This document shows positions 27,015 through 35,648 of a stretch of 64,000 nt of DNA, piece by piece (the first letter of the stretch is position 1; the number at the start of each line of letters is the position of its first letter). Location of the stretch: assembly GCF_001705515.1 (NCBI RefSeq), contig NZ_MDJS01000004.1, positions 186,001-250,000 on the forward strand, written 5' to 3'. A program made the translations under genes and the position numbers. This stretch comes from Mucilaginibacter sp. PPCGB 2223. GTDB taxonomy: Bacteria; Bacteroidota; Bacteroidia; Sphingobacteriales; Sphingobacteriaceae. The notes beneath the pieces are model-generated. The model ran no database searches and was not told where the DNA came from. It saw only the letters and a program-made list of their open reading frames with translations.

Positions 27015-27434
27015 CTAAAATAACAGATTTTCTCGTGATTTTATTTTTTTTGGATCAACCTTTACAGCGGCAACAATTTCGGGTATCCGGTTGAGCCCTG
27101 TTACCAGCTTATCCAGTTCGTCATTATCATAGTAATTTTTGATCATCAGCCAATAATCGGTCTTGTTCATTTCGGGTATCAGGTATCCTTCTGAACCTTT
27201 GTTGGCTATCAGAAAAAACTCGGCCTCCTCATCATCAATTGCATATCGGTAAATAGAAAAGTAAGCCGGGTTATTGCCATGCAAGGGATCCAGGTGCAGG
27301 TCTTCGGTTTTAGCAAAGTTCATCTTGAGCTCGCGGTTTACCATATAACACAGCCGGTAATCCTTTAACGACGATGTAATGGCTACCAGCACAAAATCAA
27401 GGTCGATCTCAAACTTCAGTACTTTTTTATTCAA
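27015..27434 (-). CDS. IPExxxVDY family protein, TTG start
   Basis: 139 residues. The signature LIPEMNKTDY is visible (IPExxxVDY, with T in place of V), in a conserved Bacteroidota family of unknown function that sits next to pyk or acpP-fabF-rnc. The TTG at 27434 gives the usual family start LNKKVLKFEIDLDFVLVAIT. No ATG lies upstream before the frame loses similarity. Together with pyk it is the minus-strand half of a divergent layout against acpP. Confidence 0.85.
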   Translation of the reverse strand: MNKKVLKFEIDLDFVLVAITSSLKDYRLCYMVNRELKMNFAKTEDLHLDPLHGNNPAYFSIYRYAIDDEEAEFFLIANKGSEGYLIPEMNKTDYWLMIKNYYDNDELDKLVTGLNRIPEIVAAVKVDPKKIKSRENLLF

Positions 27435-27679
27435 AGCTTTGCTCCCGATAATCCGGCTGTAAAAATACAAATCAAACCACGCCTTACAACTAATAATTAT
27501 GCTAAAAATGTTTAATTTTAAAAAGTAAAGCGCTGCTATTCAATAAAAACAAATAGGCTGCACAGAGTGTTTTATGGGCACAAATTGCGTTATCAATTAT
27601 CTAATGGATTTTAGATTTGATATTTGATATAATTTATTTTTCTTTGCACTGAATTATTAATCATTAAACTATAAAGAGT

Positions 27680-27916
27680 ATGTCTGATATCGCTTCAAGA
27701 GTAAAAGCTATTATCGTAGAAAAATTAGGTGTTGACGAAAGTGAAGTAACACCTGAAGCAAGTTTCACTAACGACCTTGGTGCAGACTCATTAGACACCG
27801 TGGAATTAATCATGGAGTTTGAAAAAGAGTTTAACGTGGCTATTCCTGACGATCAGGCTGAAACTATAGGTACTGTAGGTCAAGCGATCGCTTACCTTGA
27901 AAAAAACGTTAAATAA
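27680..27916 (+). CDS. acpP: acyl carrier protein
   Basis: Carries growing acyl chains on a 4'-phosphopantetheine arm attached to Ser37 in GADSLDTVEL. 78 residues, acidic four-helix bundle. First of acpP-fabF-rnc; 25 nt separate it from fabF. The 209-base region upstream is the divergent promoter area with the IPExxxVDY gene. Confidence 0.97.
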   Translation: MSDIASRVKAIIVEKLGVDESEVTPEASFTNDLGADSLDTVELIMEFEKEFNVAIPDDQAETIGTVGQAIAYLEKNVK

Positions 27917-27941
27917 TAAACTTCCACACTAACCAAATTAG

Positions 27942-29195
27942 ATGGAGTTTAAAAGAGTTGTAGTTACAGGGCTTGGAGCGCTTACTCCAATTGGCAATTC
28001 CGTTGCCGAGTACTGGAATGGGCTTGTTAATGGAGTTAGCGGCGCTGCCTTGATCAAAAGTTTTGATACAACCCATTTCAAAACAAAGTTTGCCTGCGAA
28101 GTAAAGAATTTCGATGCCGACGGTTTTTTGGGCCGAAAAGACGCCCGTAAACTCGACCCGTTTGTGCAATACGCTTTATTTTCGACAGAGGAAGCTGTTA
28201 AAGATGCCGGCCTGGATTTCTCTAAGTTAGATACCAGCCGCATCGGTGTTATCTGGGGATCGGGTATTGGTGGTTTAAAAACCTTTTTGGACGAAGTAGT
28301 TAACTTTGCCAAAGGCGACGGTACACCAAAATTCAACCCGTTCTTTATCCCCAAAATGATAGCCGACATTGCCCCGGGCCATATTTCTATTAAATACGGC
28401 CTGCGCGGACCAAACTTTACTACCGTTTCGGCATGTGCATCATCAAACAACTCGCTGATCGATGCTTTCAACTATCTTCGTTTAGGTAAAGCCAATATGT
28501 TTATTACGGGCGGCTCAGAAGCTATTATTAACGAAGCAGGTATCGGCGGTTTTAACGCCATGCATGCCTTATCCACCCGTAACGACGACCCGGCAACGGC
28601 TTCGCGCCCGTTCGATCTGGACCGCGACGGTTTTGTAGCCGGCGAAGGCGCAGGCACCATCATTCTCGAAGAGCTCGGACACGCCAAAGCCCGCGGCGCT
28701 AAAATTTATGCCGAAATGGTTGGCGGCGGTATGAGCGCCGATGCTTACCACATGACGGCTCCGCACCCCGAAGGTTTAGGCGCTGCCCTGGTAATGAAGG
28801 CCGCCCTTGAAGATGCCGGTTTGCAACCTGCCGATATCGACTATGTAAACGTTCACGGAACGTCGACCCCGATTGGTGATCCGCAGGAAATTAAAGCCAT
28901 ACAGGAAGCCTTTGGCGACCATGCTTATAAGATCAATATCAGCTCGACCAAATCAATGACCGGCCACCTGCTGGGCGCTGCCGGCGCCGTTGAAGCTATT
29001 GCAGCTATATTGGCCTTAAAGAACGATATGGTACCACCAACCATCAACCACTTTACCGACGACCCGGTTTTTGACCAGCGTATTAACTTTACGTTCAACA
29101 AGGCTCAAAAACGTGTGGTCAACATCGCGCAAAGCAACGGTTTTGGCTTCGGCGGGCATAACGCCTCGGTTATTTTCAAAAAATATCAGGATTAA
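27942..29195 (+). CDS. fabF: beta-ketoacyl-ACP synthase II
   Basis: Elongates acyl-ACP with malonyl-ACP. 417 residues. Cys in VSACASSNNS, His in VNVHGTST and His in SMTGHLLGA make the Cys-His-His centre of KAS I/II. Ends with a Gly-rich FGFGGHN loop. The next gene, rnc, follows after 9 nt. Confidence 0.97.
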   Translation: MEFKRVVVTGLGALTPIGNSVAEYWNGLVNGVSGAALIKSFDTTHFKTKFACEVKNFDADGFLGRKDARKLDPFVQYALFSTEEAVKDAGLDFSKLDTSRIGVIWGSGIGGLKTFLDEVVNFAKGDGTPKFNPFFIPKMIADIAPGHISIKYGLRGPNFTTVSACASSNNSLIDAFNYLRLGKANMFITGGSEAIINEAGIGGFNAMHALSTRNDDPATASRPFDLDRDGFVAGEGAGTIILEELGHAKARGAKIYAEMVGGGMSADAYHMTAPHPEGLGAALVMKAALEDAGLQPADIDYVNVHGTSTPIGDPQEIKAIQEAFGDHAYKINISSTKSMTGHLLGAAGAVEAIAAILALKNDMVPPTINHFTDDPVFDQRINFTFNKAQKRVVNIAQSNGFGFGGHNASVIFKKYQD

Positions 29196-29204
29196 TCCTT
29201 TTTA

Positions 29205-29930
29205 ATGCCAATCGTCCGGTTATATAAGCTACATTTTTCGCCTAACCGTAAATACGTAAAATCATTAAAAAATTTGCTCGGCTTCGTACCGGGCAATTTG
29301 TCGTTATACAGGTTGGCTTTCAGGCATAAGTCGGCTGCGCAAAGCATCAAAAAAGGTGTAAAAAACAGCAATGAGCGCCTGGAGTTTTTAGGCGATGCCG
29401 TGTTGGGCAGCGTGGTTGCCGAAGTATTGTTTAAAATGTACCCTTACGAAGATGAGGGCTTTTTAACCGAACTGCGCTCAAAAATTGTAAGCCGGGTAAA
29501 CCTCAATATGCTGGCCCGCAAACTTGGTTTCGAAAAACTGATCGAATACGATACCCGAATGGTCAACTCCACCCGGCAGGGCTCGCTTTTGGGCGACGCT
29601 TTTGAAGCACTGGTGGGTGCCATCTACCTGGATAAGGGTTACGATTTTACCAAAAACTTCCTGGTAAACCACATCATCAAATCTCATATCGATATCCACA
29701 AACTCGAGCAAACCGAAACCAATTTTAAAAGCAAGCTCATCGAATGGTGCCAGCGCCACAGCAAAGATGTATCCTTCGAGGTAACTGAAAACCAGGAAGG
29801 CGAAAGCAATAAGCTGTTTACAGTATTAGCCAGTGTGGATGGCGAAGTATTAGGCATGGGCAAAGAGTTCAACAAAAAGAACGCCGAAAAATTAGCTGCC
29901 GAAAAGGCTTGCGAGGCGTTAGGCATTTGA
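29205..29930 (+). CDS. rnc: ribonuclease III
   Basis: Cuts double-stranded RNA in rRNA maturation and regulation. 241 residues. The signature NERLEFLGDAVLGS (catalytic Glu and Asp), the second acidic site in LLGDAFEALVGAIYLD, and a C-terminal dsRBD (about 168-240) are present. The start MPIVRLYKL is chosen from the spacing to fabF; a 15-residue basic leader is a bit longer than usual. Confidence 0.96.
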   Translation: MPIVRLYKLHFSPNRKYVKSLKNLLGFVPGNLSLYRLAFRHKSAAQSIKKGVKNSNERLEFLGDAVLGSVVAEVLFKMYPYEDEGFLTELRSKIVSRVNLNMLARKLGFEKLIEYDTRMVNSTRQGSLLGDAFEALVGAIYLDKGYDFTKNFLVNHIIKSHIDIHKLEQTETNFKSKLIEWCQRHSKDVSFEVTENQEGESNKLFTVLASVDGEVLGMGKEFNKKNAEKLAAEKACEALGI

Positions 29931-30019
29931 GTTTAAAACCTATTTGTCGAGAGATCACTTTCTCTTTTGTAGCATATCAATAGGCTTATTTACATGAAAG
30001 ATTAACTTTATTAAGTTTG

Positions 30020-30433
30020 CTATTCATCAAGAATTTCCGGCAAATAAAAATCCAATGTCTTAAATATCTCTTCAACATCTATTTGCTTATCCCGAGGTAA
30101 ATTCACTGTCACTATACCACCGAAATCCACTTGCCAATGGCCTCCCATTCTGCCTAACTCATCCCCAAGCATTCTCAAGTCAGATGTTTTATACTTGGTA
30201 TTGAGGAAGAATCTTCGAGTAATAAATGATGATTCCTTTAATATTCGTACAATTTCCAGGACGCCTTCTTTATTCATTCTTGTTTCAAATTCTGTTCCGA
30301 GGGTAAGCCTGCAATTGAAAATAGCATTGTCTGCCATCCGGTAAGTGTTGTCCGAAAGTTTTTGCACCCACAATGAGCCGGTGCTACGTTCACGCTTATC
30401 GTAAACCATAATCATTTCTTCATCAGATTCCAT
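30020..30433 (-). CDS. DUF4265-like protein
   Basis: 137 residues, soluble. Strand-rich with GSLWVQKLSDNTYRMADNAIFNCRLTLGTEF, a middle VRILKESSFI, and a C-terminal ferredoxin-like half (LGDELGRMGGHWQVDF). The layout matches the DUF4265 family, function unknown. I prefer the ATG at 30433 over the upstream in-frame TTG at 30460, which would add MSGFFLISI. Family assignment by pattern only. Confidence 0.6.
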   Translation of the reverse strand: MESDEEMIMVYDKRERSTGSLWVQKLSDNTYRMADNAIFNCRLTLGTEFETRMNKEGVLEIVRILKESSFITRRFFLNTKYKTSDLRMLGDELGRMGGHWQVDFGGIVTVNLPRDKQIDVEEIFKTLDFYLPEILDE

Positions 30434-30494
30434 AATTGAAATTAGGAAAAATCCGGACAATTGAGGGAAGTCCGTGTCGATGCAAAACTAAGTA

Positions 30495-31262
30495 CTACTG
30501 ATCCTTATCCAGCTTCGGCAAAAACACCGGCGGCTTCTCCCCCGCATCAACAAACTCCTTGTACGATTTACGTATATAATCGATCAGGTCGTAATCCGTC
30601 CATTTGCGTATCTGTTCAATATCAGGGCGGTAGGTGGTCATAAACCATTGCAGTTTCACGCTGTCCTGTATACCGCTCATCTTTTTTACGAAAGGCTTGT
30701 TAAAACGTTTGTCGATCTCGGTCTGCTCGCTTTCGCGGGCGGCATACTCTTTAAACCGCCGTGCGTTTTTCGGCCCCGAACCAAACAGATCGTATAAACC
30801 GTTCAATGGGTTTAATATGGCTCCCAGGGTACTTGTTTTACCGTTATTATAAACGCCTTGTTTATTATAACCCTTCATTACATCGGCCATATCCTGCTTT
30901 TTGGTTACATCCTTGATATCAACCTGCATCAGGTTGATGACCGGCACCATAAAAACAAACACCGAAACATCGGCTGTAATAACCACTTTCTGGTCGCTAA
31001 AGTTCCGGCAGTTAAACAGCAGGGTATCGCCTATGGCAGCCTTGATCGCAAAGGCGCCTAAATTGTCGTTAATTACGCTGGCATGGGTAAACTCGTTTGT
31101 AACAAGCACGTTCGGCAGCCTGACATTGATGTTTTTACTGTATACAATACCTCTGATATCCAACTCCTTGCGTTGTGCAAATACAGTTGAACAAAAGCAT
31201 CCTAAAAATAGTACCAGGAAGGTAAGGACAAACTTGAACGGAATTTTAGCAATATATTTCAA
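30495..31262 (-). CDS. secreted protein with carboxypeptidase-regulatory-like domain, TTG start
   Basis: 255 residues. Signal peptide (basic start, hydrophobic core, cut near TVFAQ at about 29), then a carboxypeptidase D-type regulatory fold (DIRGIVYSKNINVRLPNVLVTN ... GDTLLFNCRNF). The C-terminal half is helical and unassigned. The only start codon before the signal peptide is TTG at 31262. Such proteins are typical outer-surface components in Bacteroidota. Confidence 0.8.
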   Translation of the reverse strand: MKYIAKIPFKFVLTFLVLFLGCFCSTVFAQRKELDIRGIVYSKNINVRLPNVLVTNEFTHASVINDNLGAFAIKAAIGDTLLFNCRNFSDQKVVITADVSVFVFMVPVINLMQVDIKDVTKKQDMADVMKGYNKQGVYNNGKTSTLGAILNPLNGLYDLFGSGPKNARRFKEYAARESEQTEIDKRFNKPFVKKMSGIQDSVKLQWFMTTYRPDIEQIRKWTDYDLIDYIRKSYKEFVDAGEKPPVFLPKLDKDQ

Positions 31263-31352
31263 TATGCAAATCTACCGATTTAGCCCCAAAAAGTTGTTAA
31301 ACATTTGTTAAATGTCGGCCCGGCAGCATTTTCCCGGTGCTGAATAAATTCC

Positions 31353-31360
31353 TATCTTTG
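31353..31360 (+). promoter_or_regulatory. -7 promoter box of yicC
   Basis: TATCTTTG matches TAnnTTTG exactly and ends 3 nt before the first ATG (31364). Transcription from it would start at or inside that codon, so the downstream ATG at 31376 (MTGYG) may be the true start. Confidence 0.65.
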
Positions 31361-31363
31361 CGC

Positions 31364-32239
31364 ATGATAAAATCCATGACAGGGTATGGACTTGCCAGCC
31401 ACGATTCGGGCAGCACAAAGTACACAGTTGAGATCAAATCCCTGAACAGTAAATTTCTGGAACTATCGCTCAGGTTACCCAAGGCGTTCTCTGATAAAGA
31501 GTTTCAGCTCCGTAACGAATGCAGCAAACAGATAGACCGCGGTAAGGTAAACCTCTCTATCACTGTTGAGCAAACCGGCAAAGCAGTTAAAGCTGCCGGC
31601 ATTGACACCGATCTGCTCAAACATTACTTTGAACAGCTAAAAGCCGTAAGCGCCGACCTGAACGAACCGGCATCGAACCTTTTTCAGCTGGCTTTGGGTT
31701 TACCCGAAGTTGTGAAATATGATGATGAGACGGTATCCGACGAGGAGTGGAAAATAGTTGAACAAACCTTTCAGAAAGCCCTGAAAGCTTTTCAAAAATT
31801 TCGCGATGATGAAGGCGCCGTACTTGAAGAAGATATCAAATCGCGCATTGGTATCATTATCGGGAACCTCGGCAAAGTGGAGATAGAAGAGCCGAAACGC
31901 ATCCCGGTGATACGCGAGCGCCTGAACCAGTTTCTGGCCGATAGCGTTGGCCGCGAAAACATCGACCAGAACCGCTTTGAACAAGAATTGATCTATTACA
32001 TCGATAAGCTCGACATCACCGAAGAAAAGATACGCCTTAAAGCCCATTGCGACTATTTTATCGAAACCTTAAAGAACGCTGATGCCAACGGCAAAAAGTT
32101 AGGTTTTATATCGCAGGAGATTGGGCGCGAAATTAATACCCTGGGCTCAAAAGCCAACGATGCAAACATCCAGAAACTGGTGGTGGGCATGAAAGAAGAG
32201 CTCGAAAAAATTAAAGAACAACTGTTAAACGTGTTGTAG
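31364..32239 (+). CDS. yicC: YicC/YloC family endoribonuclease-like protein
   Basis: 291 residues with the family start MIKSMTGYGLAS, the YTVEIKSLNSKFLEL strand and the C-terminal GKKLGFISQEIGREINTLGSKAND block. Recent work places YicC as a ribonuclease; earlier names call it a stress-induced protein. First of yicC-gmk-nadD; the gap to gmk is filled by a word-repeat. See the promoter note: MTGYG (31376) is an alternative start. Confidence 0.93.
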   Translation: MIKSMTGYGLASHDSGSTKYTVEIKSLNSKFLELSLRLPKAFSDKEFQLRNECSKQIDRGKVNLSITVEQTGKAVKAAGIDTDLLKHYFEQLKAVSADLNEPASNLFQLALGLPEVVKYDDETVSDEEWKIVEQTFQKALKAFQKFRDDEGAVLEEDIKSRIGIIIGNLGKVEIEEPKRIPVIRERLNQFLADSVGRENIDQNRFEQELIYYIDKLDITEEKIRLKAHCDYFIETLKNADANGKKLGFISQEIGREINTLGSKANDANIQKLVVGMKEELEKIKEQLLNVL

Positions 32240-32343
32240 GTTGGTTATTGGTTGATTGAGTTTATTAAGTTGATTAAGTTAAGAGATGATCAACTTTCCC
32301 AAAACAAATCAGCCCAATCAACCCAATCAACCCAATCAACCAT
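32239..32343. repeat. inverted word-repeat (CCAATCAAC words) upstream of gmk
   Basis: Left arm 32239-32280 (GGTTGATTGAG, AAGTTGATTAAG) and right arm 32308-32343 (CCAATCAAC repeated three times with a 9-bp period) are reverse-complementary. The right arm ends 3 nt before the gmk ATG. Confidence 0.8.
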
Positions 32344-32346
32344 ATA

Positions 32347-32919
32347 ATGTCCCGACAAGGTAAACTCGTTATATTCTCTGCACCGTCCGGAGCCGGTAAA
32401 ACCACTATTGTACGCCACCTGCTGAGCAAAAGGCCCGACCTTGAGTTTTCCATTTCGGCTACCACGCGCCAGCCCCGCGGCGAAGAAAAAGATGGCGTGG
32501 ACTATTACTTCATCAGCAAGGAAGAATTTTTGCACCGTATTGCCAAAAAGCAATTTGTCGAGTTTGAGGAGGTTTATTCGGGCACGTTTTATGGCACCTT
32601 ACGCTCGGAGATACAGCGCATCTGGGACCAGGGTAAAGATGTAATATTCGATATTGATGTTGAGGGGGGCCTGCACTTAAAACGCAAATACGAAGAGCAT
32701 GCCTTAGCCATCTTTGTACAGCCCCCGTCGCTGCTGGTTTTGATAGAGCGTTTAACCGGGCGGGGTACCGATAGCCCCGAAAAGCTGGAAGAGCGGTTTG
32801 CAAAAGCAAGAAAAGAGCTTGATTATGCCCCTCAGTTTGATATTATCCTAAATAATTACGAACTTGAAACGGCGTGTAAAGAGGCTGAGCTTTTGGTAGA
32901 TGATTTTTTGAAGCGCTAA
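32347..32919 (+). CDS. gmk: guanylate kinase
   Basis: Phosphorylates GMP to GDP. 190 residues. P-loop SAPSGAGKTT, GMP-binding ISATTRQPRGEEKDGVDYYF and YGTLRSEI. Starts directly downstream of a word-repeat; 31 nt before nadD. Confidence 0.96.
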   Translation: MSRQGKLVIFSAPSGAGKTTIVRHLLSKRPDLEFSISATTRQPRGEEKDGVDYYFISKEEFLHRIAKKQFVEFEEVYSGTFYGTLRSEIQRIWDQGKDVIFDIDVEGGLHLKRKYEEHALAIFVQPPSLLVLIERLTGRGTDSPEKLEERFAKARKELDYAPQFDIILNNYELETACKEAELLVDDFLKR

Positions 32920-32950
32920 TCTGTTAACCCCATTAACAACACACTCATCA

Positions 32951-33526
32951 ATGAAGATCGGCTTATTATTCGGCTCGTTTAACCCTATACATATTGGTCA
33001 CCTCATTATAGCCAATTACATGGCTAATCACACCGATCTGGATAAGGTTTGGCTGGTGGTATCGCCGCAAAACCCGCTAAAAAAATACGGCGATCTGATC
33101 AATACTTATGATCGTTTGGAGATGGCCCGCCTGGCAACCGACCATGCCGATAACCTGGAAGTAAGCGATGTGGAACTTAAACTCCCGCAACCGTCGTACA
33201 CTATCGACACGCTTACCCATTTAAAGGAGAAATATCCCCAGCACGAGTTTGCCATTATTATGGGATCGGATAATTTAGTGACCTTGCACAAGTGGAAAAA
33301 CTATAAAATACTGCTGCGCGATTACCAGATATACGTTTACCCGCGCCCCGGTTACGAAAATACCGACCTGGCCACACATCCATCGGTACACATCACCATG
33401 ACGCCGCTGATGGAGCTTTCGGCCACATTCATCCGCAAATCCATCGCCGAAAAAAAGAGCGTGCAATTCTTCGTGCCCGACCCGGTGCTGAAGTTTATTG
33501 AAAGTAAAGGGTTGTATCGTAAATAG
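32951..33526 (+). CDS. nadD: nicotinate mononucleotide adenylyltransferase
   Basis: NAD synthesis: joins NaMN with ATP. 191 residues. GSFNPIHIGH (HxGH motif), YDRLEMARLA, and SATFIRKSI (ISSTxIR-type motif). Last of the yicC-gmk-nadD run. Confidence 0.95.
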   Translation: MKIGLLFGSFNPIHIGHLIIANYMANHTDLDKVWLVVSPQNPLKKYGDLINTYDRLEMARLATDHADNLEVSDVELKLPQPSYTIDTLTHLKEKYPQHEFAIIMGSDNLVTLHKWKNYKILLRDYQIYVYPRPGYENTDLATHPSVHITMTPLMELSATFIRKSIAEKKSVQFFVPDPVLKFIESKGLYRK

Positions 33527-33527
33527 C

Positions 33528-33603
33528 CTTGAGCCCTGAGTCTGTAGTCTTGAGTCTCGTTTTCAAAATAACTCAGAACTCCCGACCTATGACCTGCAGA
33601 CTT
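33528..33603. repeat. inverted word-repeat (CTTGAGTCT words)
   Basis: GAGCCCTGAGTC and GTCTTGAGTCTCG (left arm to 33559), an A-rich spacer, then AACTCAGAACTCC and GACCTGCAGACT (right arm). Same architecture as the other word-repeats with yet another word. Confidence 0.65.
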
Positions 33604-33790
33604 ACTTATTCTTCTCTCTCACAATCACAAAAACATCCTCATTATCCTTTTTCATGAGGTATTTTTCGCGGGCAAATTTTTCGAGTTTTTCGGGGTTCGG
33701 GTTCGGTTGGTCGGGATTATTTCCAAAACTGAAACCATTTTTTAGATGGTTGTTCCAAATAGATATCCTGCGGCGTGCGCAGGCTGTCAA
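33602..33790 (-). pseudogene. divIC/ftsB C-terminal fragment
   Basis: A frame of 62 codons whose C-terminal half (PEKLEKFAREKYLMKKDNE) repeats the DivIC end. Its N-terminal half overlaps the 3' end of the SUKH gene in another frame and has no meaning. It is the displaced or extra copy of the divIC tail, not a gene. Confidence 0.8.
33609..33704. repeat. 96-bp direct repeat, distal copy (duplicated divIC 3' end)
   Basis: Identical to 35202-35297 except one base (33700). On the minus strand it still encodes a divIC C-terminus (NPEKLEKFAREKYLMKK ...), ending REKNK-stop instead of REKKQK-stop. Confidence 0.95.
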
Positions 33791-35105
33791 GTGTTAACCC
33801 GTATTCTTTAAGCCGGAGCTGCAAGTTTACCAGCACAAAATCCTGTTCAACCGGGAACCGGTCGGCCAGGTCCCGATAATGTGCTATTAATTTCCGGTCT
33901 TTCACATTTTCCAATGCCTGTAAAGCTGCATGGACAACTTTGTTCGATTTATCGTGCAGGCCTGTAATAAATGCATCAACATACTGTCGCTTATTACTTA
34001 ATGTACCCAGTGCATAAAAGGCCGTCACTTTAATATCCCTGTCATCAAAAGTTATAAAAGGCAAAATCAACGGACCAAAATCAAATTTCATTTCGATCAG
34101 CAGATAGGCGCAAAACCGAAATGCTTCCGGGTCATTGATCAGCGCCATATTAGCTTCAATTATTGGCCGCCATTCGGCACTTCTCTCTTTCGCGTACGTA
34201 AAAACGCACTGAAAAACGTGAGCTATATCTATGCTGATATAATCTACCAAAAATGGTTTTGCTTTCACATAGGCAAACTTTGTCAGTAATTCCAGAAGGA
34301 TCCGCCTGATTTCACCGGCGCTTTCGGGATATACCCCTTCAATAGTATTGATCGTGACGGGCTGAATTTTGGATTTAGAAAGTATACCTTTCAAACAATC
34401 CAGTTTATTCTTTTCGTTTGTTGTCGAAAAAAACCTCTCCAGCAGTATTTTGTCGGTACCGCCTATCGAATATCCAAACCAACTTGGCGTATCTTTTATC
34501 AGGTCGCCCGATATCACTTCATCTAACCATCGCTCATACCAATCCAGGAAATTATTTTCGTAGGTGAACTTTGGGTGTTGCCGGTCTAAATCTAAGTTGA
34601 CAACCTTGCCGGCATACGGGCCAGTTAGCACTATAGCATGAATGTACGTGCAACCTTGTGAGCCAATAGGTAAAACGCCCGAATATATTTTGCCTAATTC
34701 GGCTTCATAATCTTCGTCGCTTATATTTTCGGTTTCGTTGATAGTTCGGCACAGCATGTTCCATTCTTCTTTCTGCATTTCGGGGTGCAGGATACATTGC
34801 TGCTGCAAATACTTTTCAGGCTCCAGAACAAGTTCGTCTGCTCCTTTTCCTAACGGGTATATACCGTAAAAAGGACCAGCGGACGAATCGAAATAAGAGT
34901 AGCCACCATTGCCGATATGCAATAGAAAGCTTTTGTAACATGCCGGAAGAATCACACCGTATCGCTGCTCAAACGCCGTAAGTTCGGCACCTGTAACAGG
35001 CTCATTAACTATGTATTTATGATTGCAGGCGCCGAATACTCCAAGCTTTTTATCTGCAATTTTAGCTTCTTTGAGTTTTTTCCGAATGCGCTCTATTTGC
35101 TCCAT
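33717..35105 (-). CDS. SUKH (SMI1/KNR4) domain protein with C-terminal HEAT-like repeats
   Basis: 462 residues, soluble. Residues about 20-200 carry the SMI1/KNR4 fold: ELTAFEQRYGVILPACYKSFLLHIGNGGY, then GIYPLGKG, LPIGSQGCTYIHAIVLTGPYAG and NFLDWYERWLDE. Residues about 270-440 look like HEAT/ARM repeats (DRDIKVTAFYALGTL, SNKVVHAALQALENV). SUKH proteins often are immunity proteins against polymorphic toxins. No toxin is adjacent. It sits alone between two copies of the divIC 3' end, so it is the cargo of a small insertion. Immunity is inference. Confidence 0.8.
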   Translation of the reverse strand: MEQIERIRKKLKEAKIADKKLGVFGACNHKYIVNEPVTGAELTAFEQRYGVILPACYKSFLLHIGNGGYSYFDSSAGPFYGIYPLGKGADELVLEPEKYLQQQCILHPEMQKEEWNMLCRTINETENISDEDYEAELGKIYSGVLPIGSQGCTYIHAIVLTGPYAGKVVNLDLDRQHPKFTYENNFLDWYERWLDEVISGDLIKDTPSWFGYSIGGTDKILLERFFSTTNEKNKLDCLKGILSKSKIQPVTINTIEGVYPESAGEIRRILLELLTKFAYVKAKPFLVDYISIDIAHVFQCVFTYAKERSAEWRPIIEANMALINDPEAFRFCAYLLIEMKFDFGPLILPFITFDDRDIKVTAFYALGTLSNKRQYVDAFITGLHDKSNKVVHAALQALENVKDRKLIAHYRDLADRFPVEQDFVLVNLQLRLKEYGLTLDSLRTPQDIYLEQPSKKWFQFWK

Positions 35106-35191
35106 GTCGATACTCGTTCTTGCTTAGTACGCATCAATGCCTTAAACGCATCTTCTACCTGGTTTTACGGGCGGGTGGTATCGAAGCTATA

Positions 35192-35491
35192 TTACTTCTG
35201 TTTCTTCTCTCTCACAATCACAAAAACATCCTCATTATCCTTTTTCATGAGGTATTTTTCGCGGGCAAATTTTTCGAGTTTTTCGGGGTTCGAGTTCAGC
35301 TCGTCGAGGTCCTTATTAACCTGTTCGGTTTGTTTAAGGCAATAATCGCGTTCTTTCTGAAGATTTTTAACGTCCTTATAACCCTGGTACTGCGAGTACA
35401 GGTCATTGGTATCAAAAAACACCATCCATACCACAAACGCCAGCGTTACCAGGAAGTATTTATTCTTAACTAAAGCGATGAGCCTTTTCAT
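35192..35491 (-). CDS. DivIC/FtsB-type septum-formation initiator
   Basis: 99 residues: a single N-terminal membrane helix (YFLVTLAFVVWMVFF), a coiled coil with the heptad-rich LQKERDYCLKQTEQVNKDLDEL, and the conserved tail PEKLEKFAREKYLMKKDNEDVFV. It links divisome proteins in the inner membrane and periplasm. Its last 96 bases are duplicated at 33609. The gene is complete here; the stop codon is 86 nt upstream of the SUKH start. Confidence 0.9.
   Translation of the reverse strand: MKRLIALVKNKYFLVTLAFVVWMVFFDTNDLYSQYQGYKDVKNLQKERDYCLKQTEQVNKDLDELNSNPEKLEKFAREKYLMKKDNEDVFVIVREKKQK
35202..35297. repeat. 96-bp direct repeat, proximal copy (inside divIC)
   Basis: Partner of 33609-33704 at a distance of 1593 bp, 95 of 96 bases identical. 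Outside this stretch the sequences diverge at once. Confidence 0.95.
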
Positions 35492-35596
35492 AAAACGAAG
35501 TTAAATATATTTCGCTTAAAATTATCGGGGTATTTTTAATTGTGCAAGTTGGGGTTATTAACTTGTTAACATTGGGGTGAGATGATTCTATTTAAA

Positions 35597-35637
35597 AGCG
35601 TTATTGCGGGGTACAGGCTGTACCTCGCAATAACGCT
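35597..35637 (-). terminator. long hairpin terminator of rhlE
   Basis: AGCGTTATTGCGGGGTACAG pairs with CTGTACCTCGCAATAACGCT, about a 20-bp stem with one G-T wobble and almost no loop. A TTTTAAAT run follows on the minus strand. Confidence 0.8.
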
Positions 35638-35648
35638 CAGGCAAGGGC

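Noticed and set aside
33602..33790. Open frame of 62 codons as a separate gene
   Set aside because: Its C-terminal half is a copy of the divIC tail and the rest overlaps the SUKH gene in another frame; listed as a fragment.
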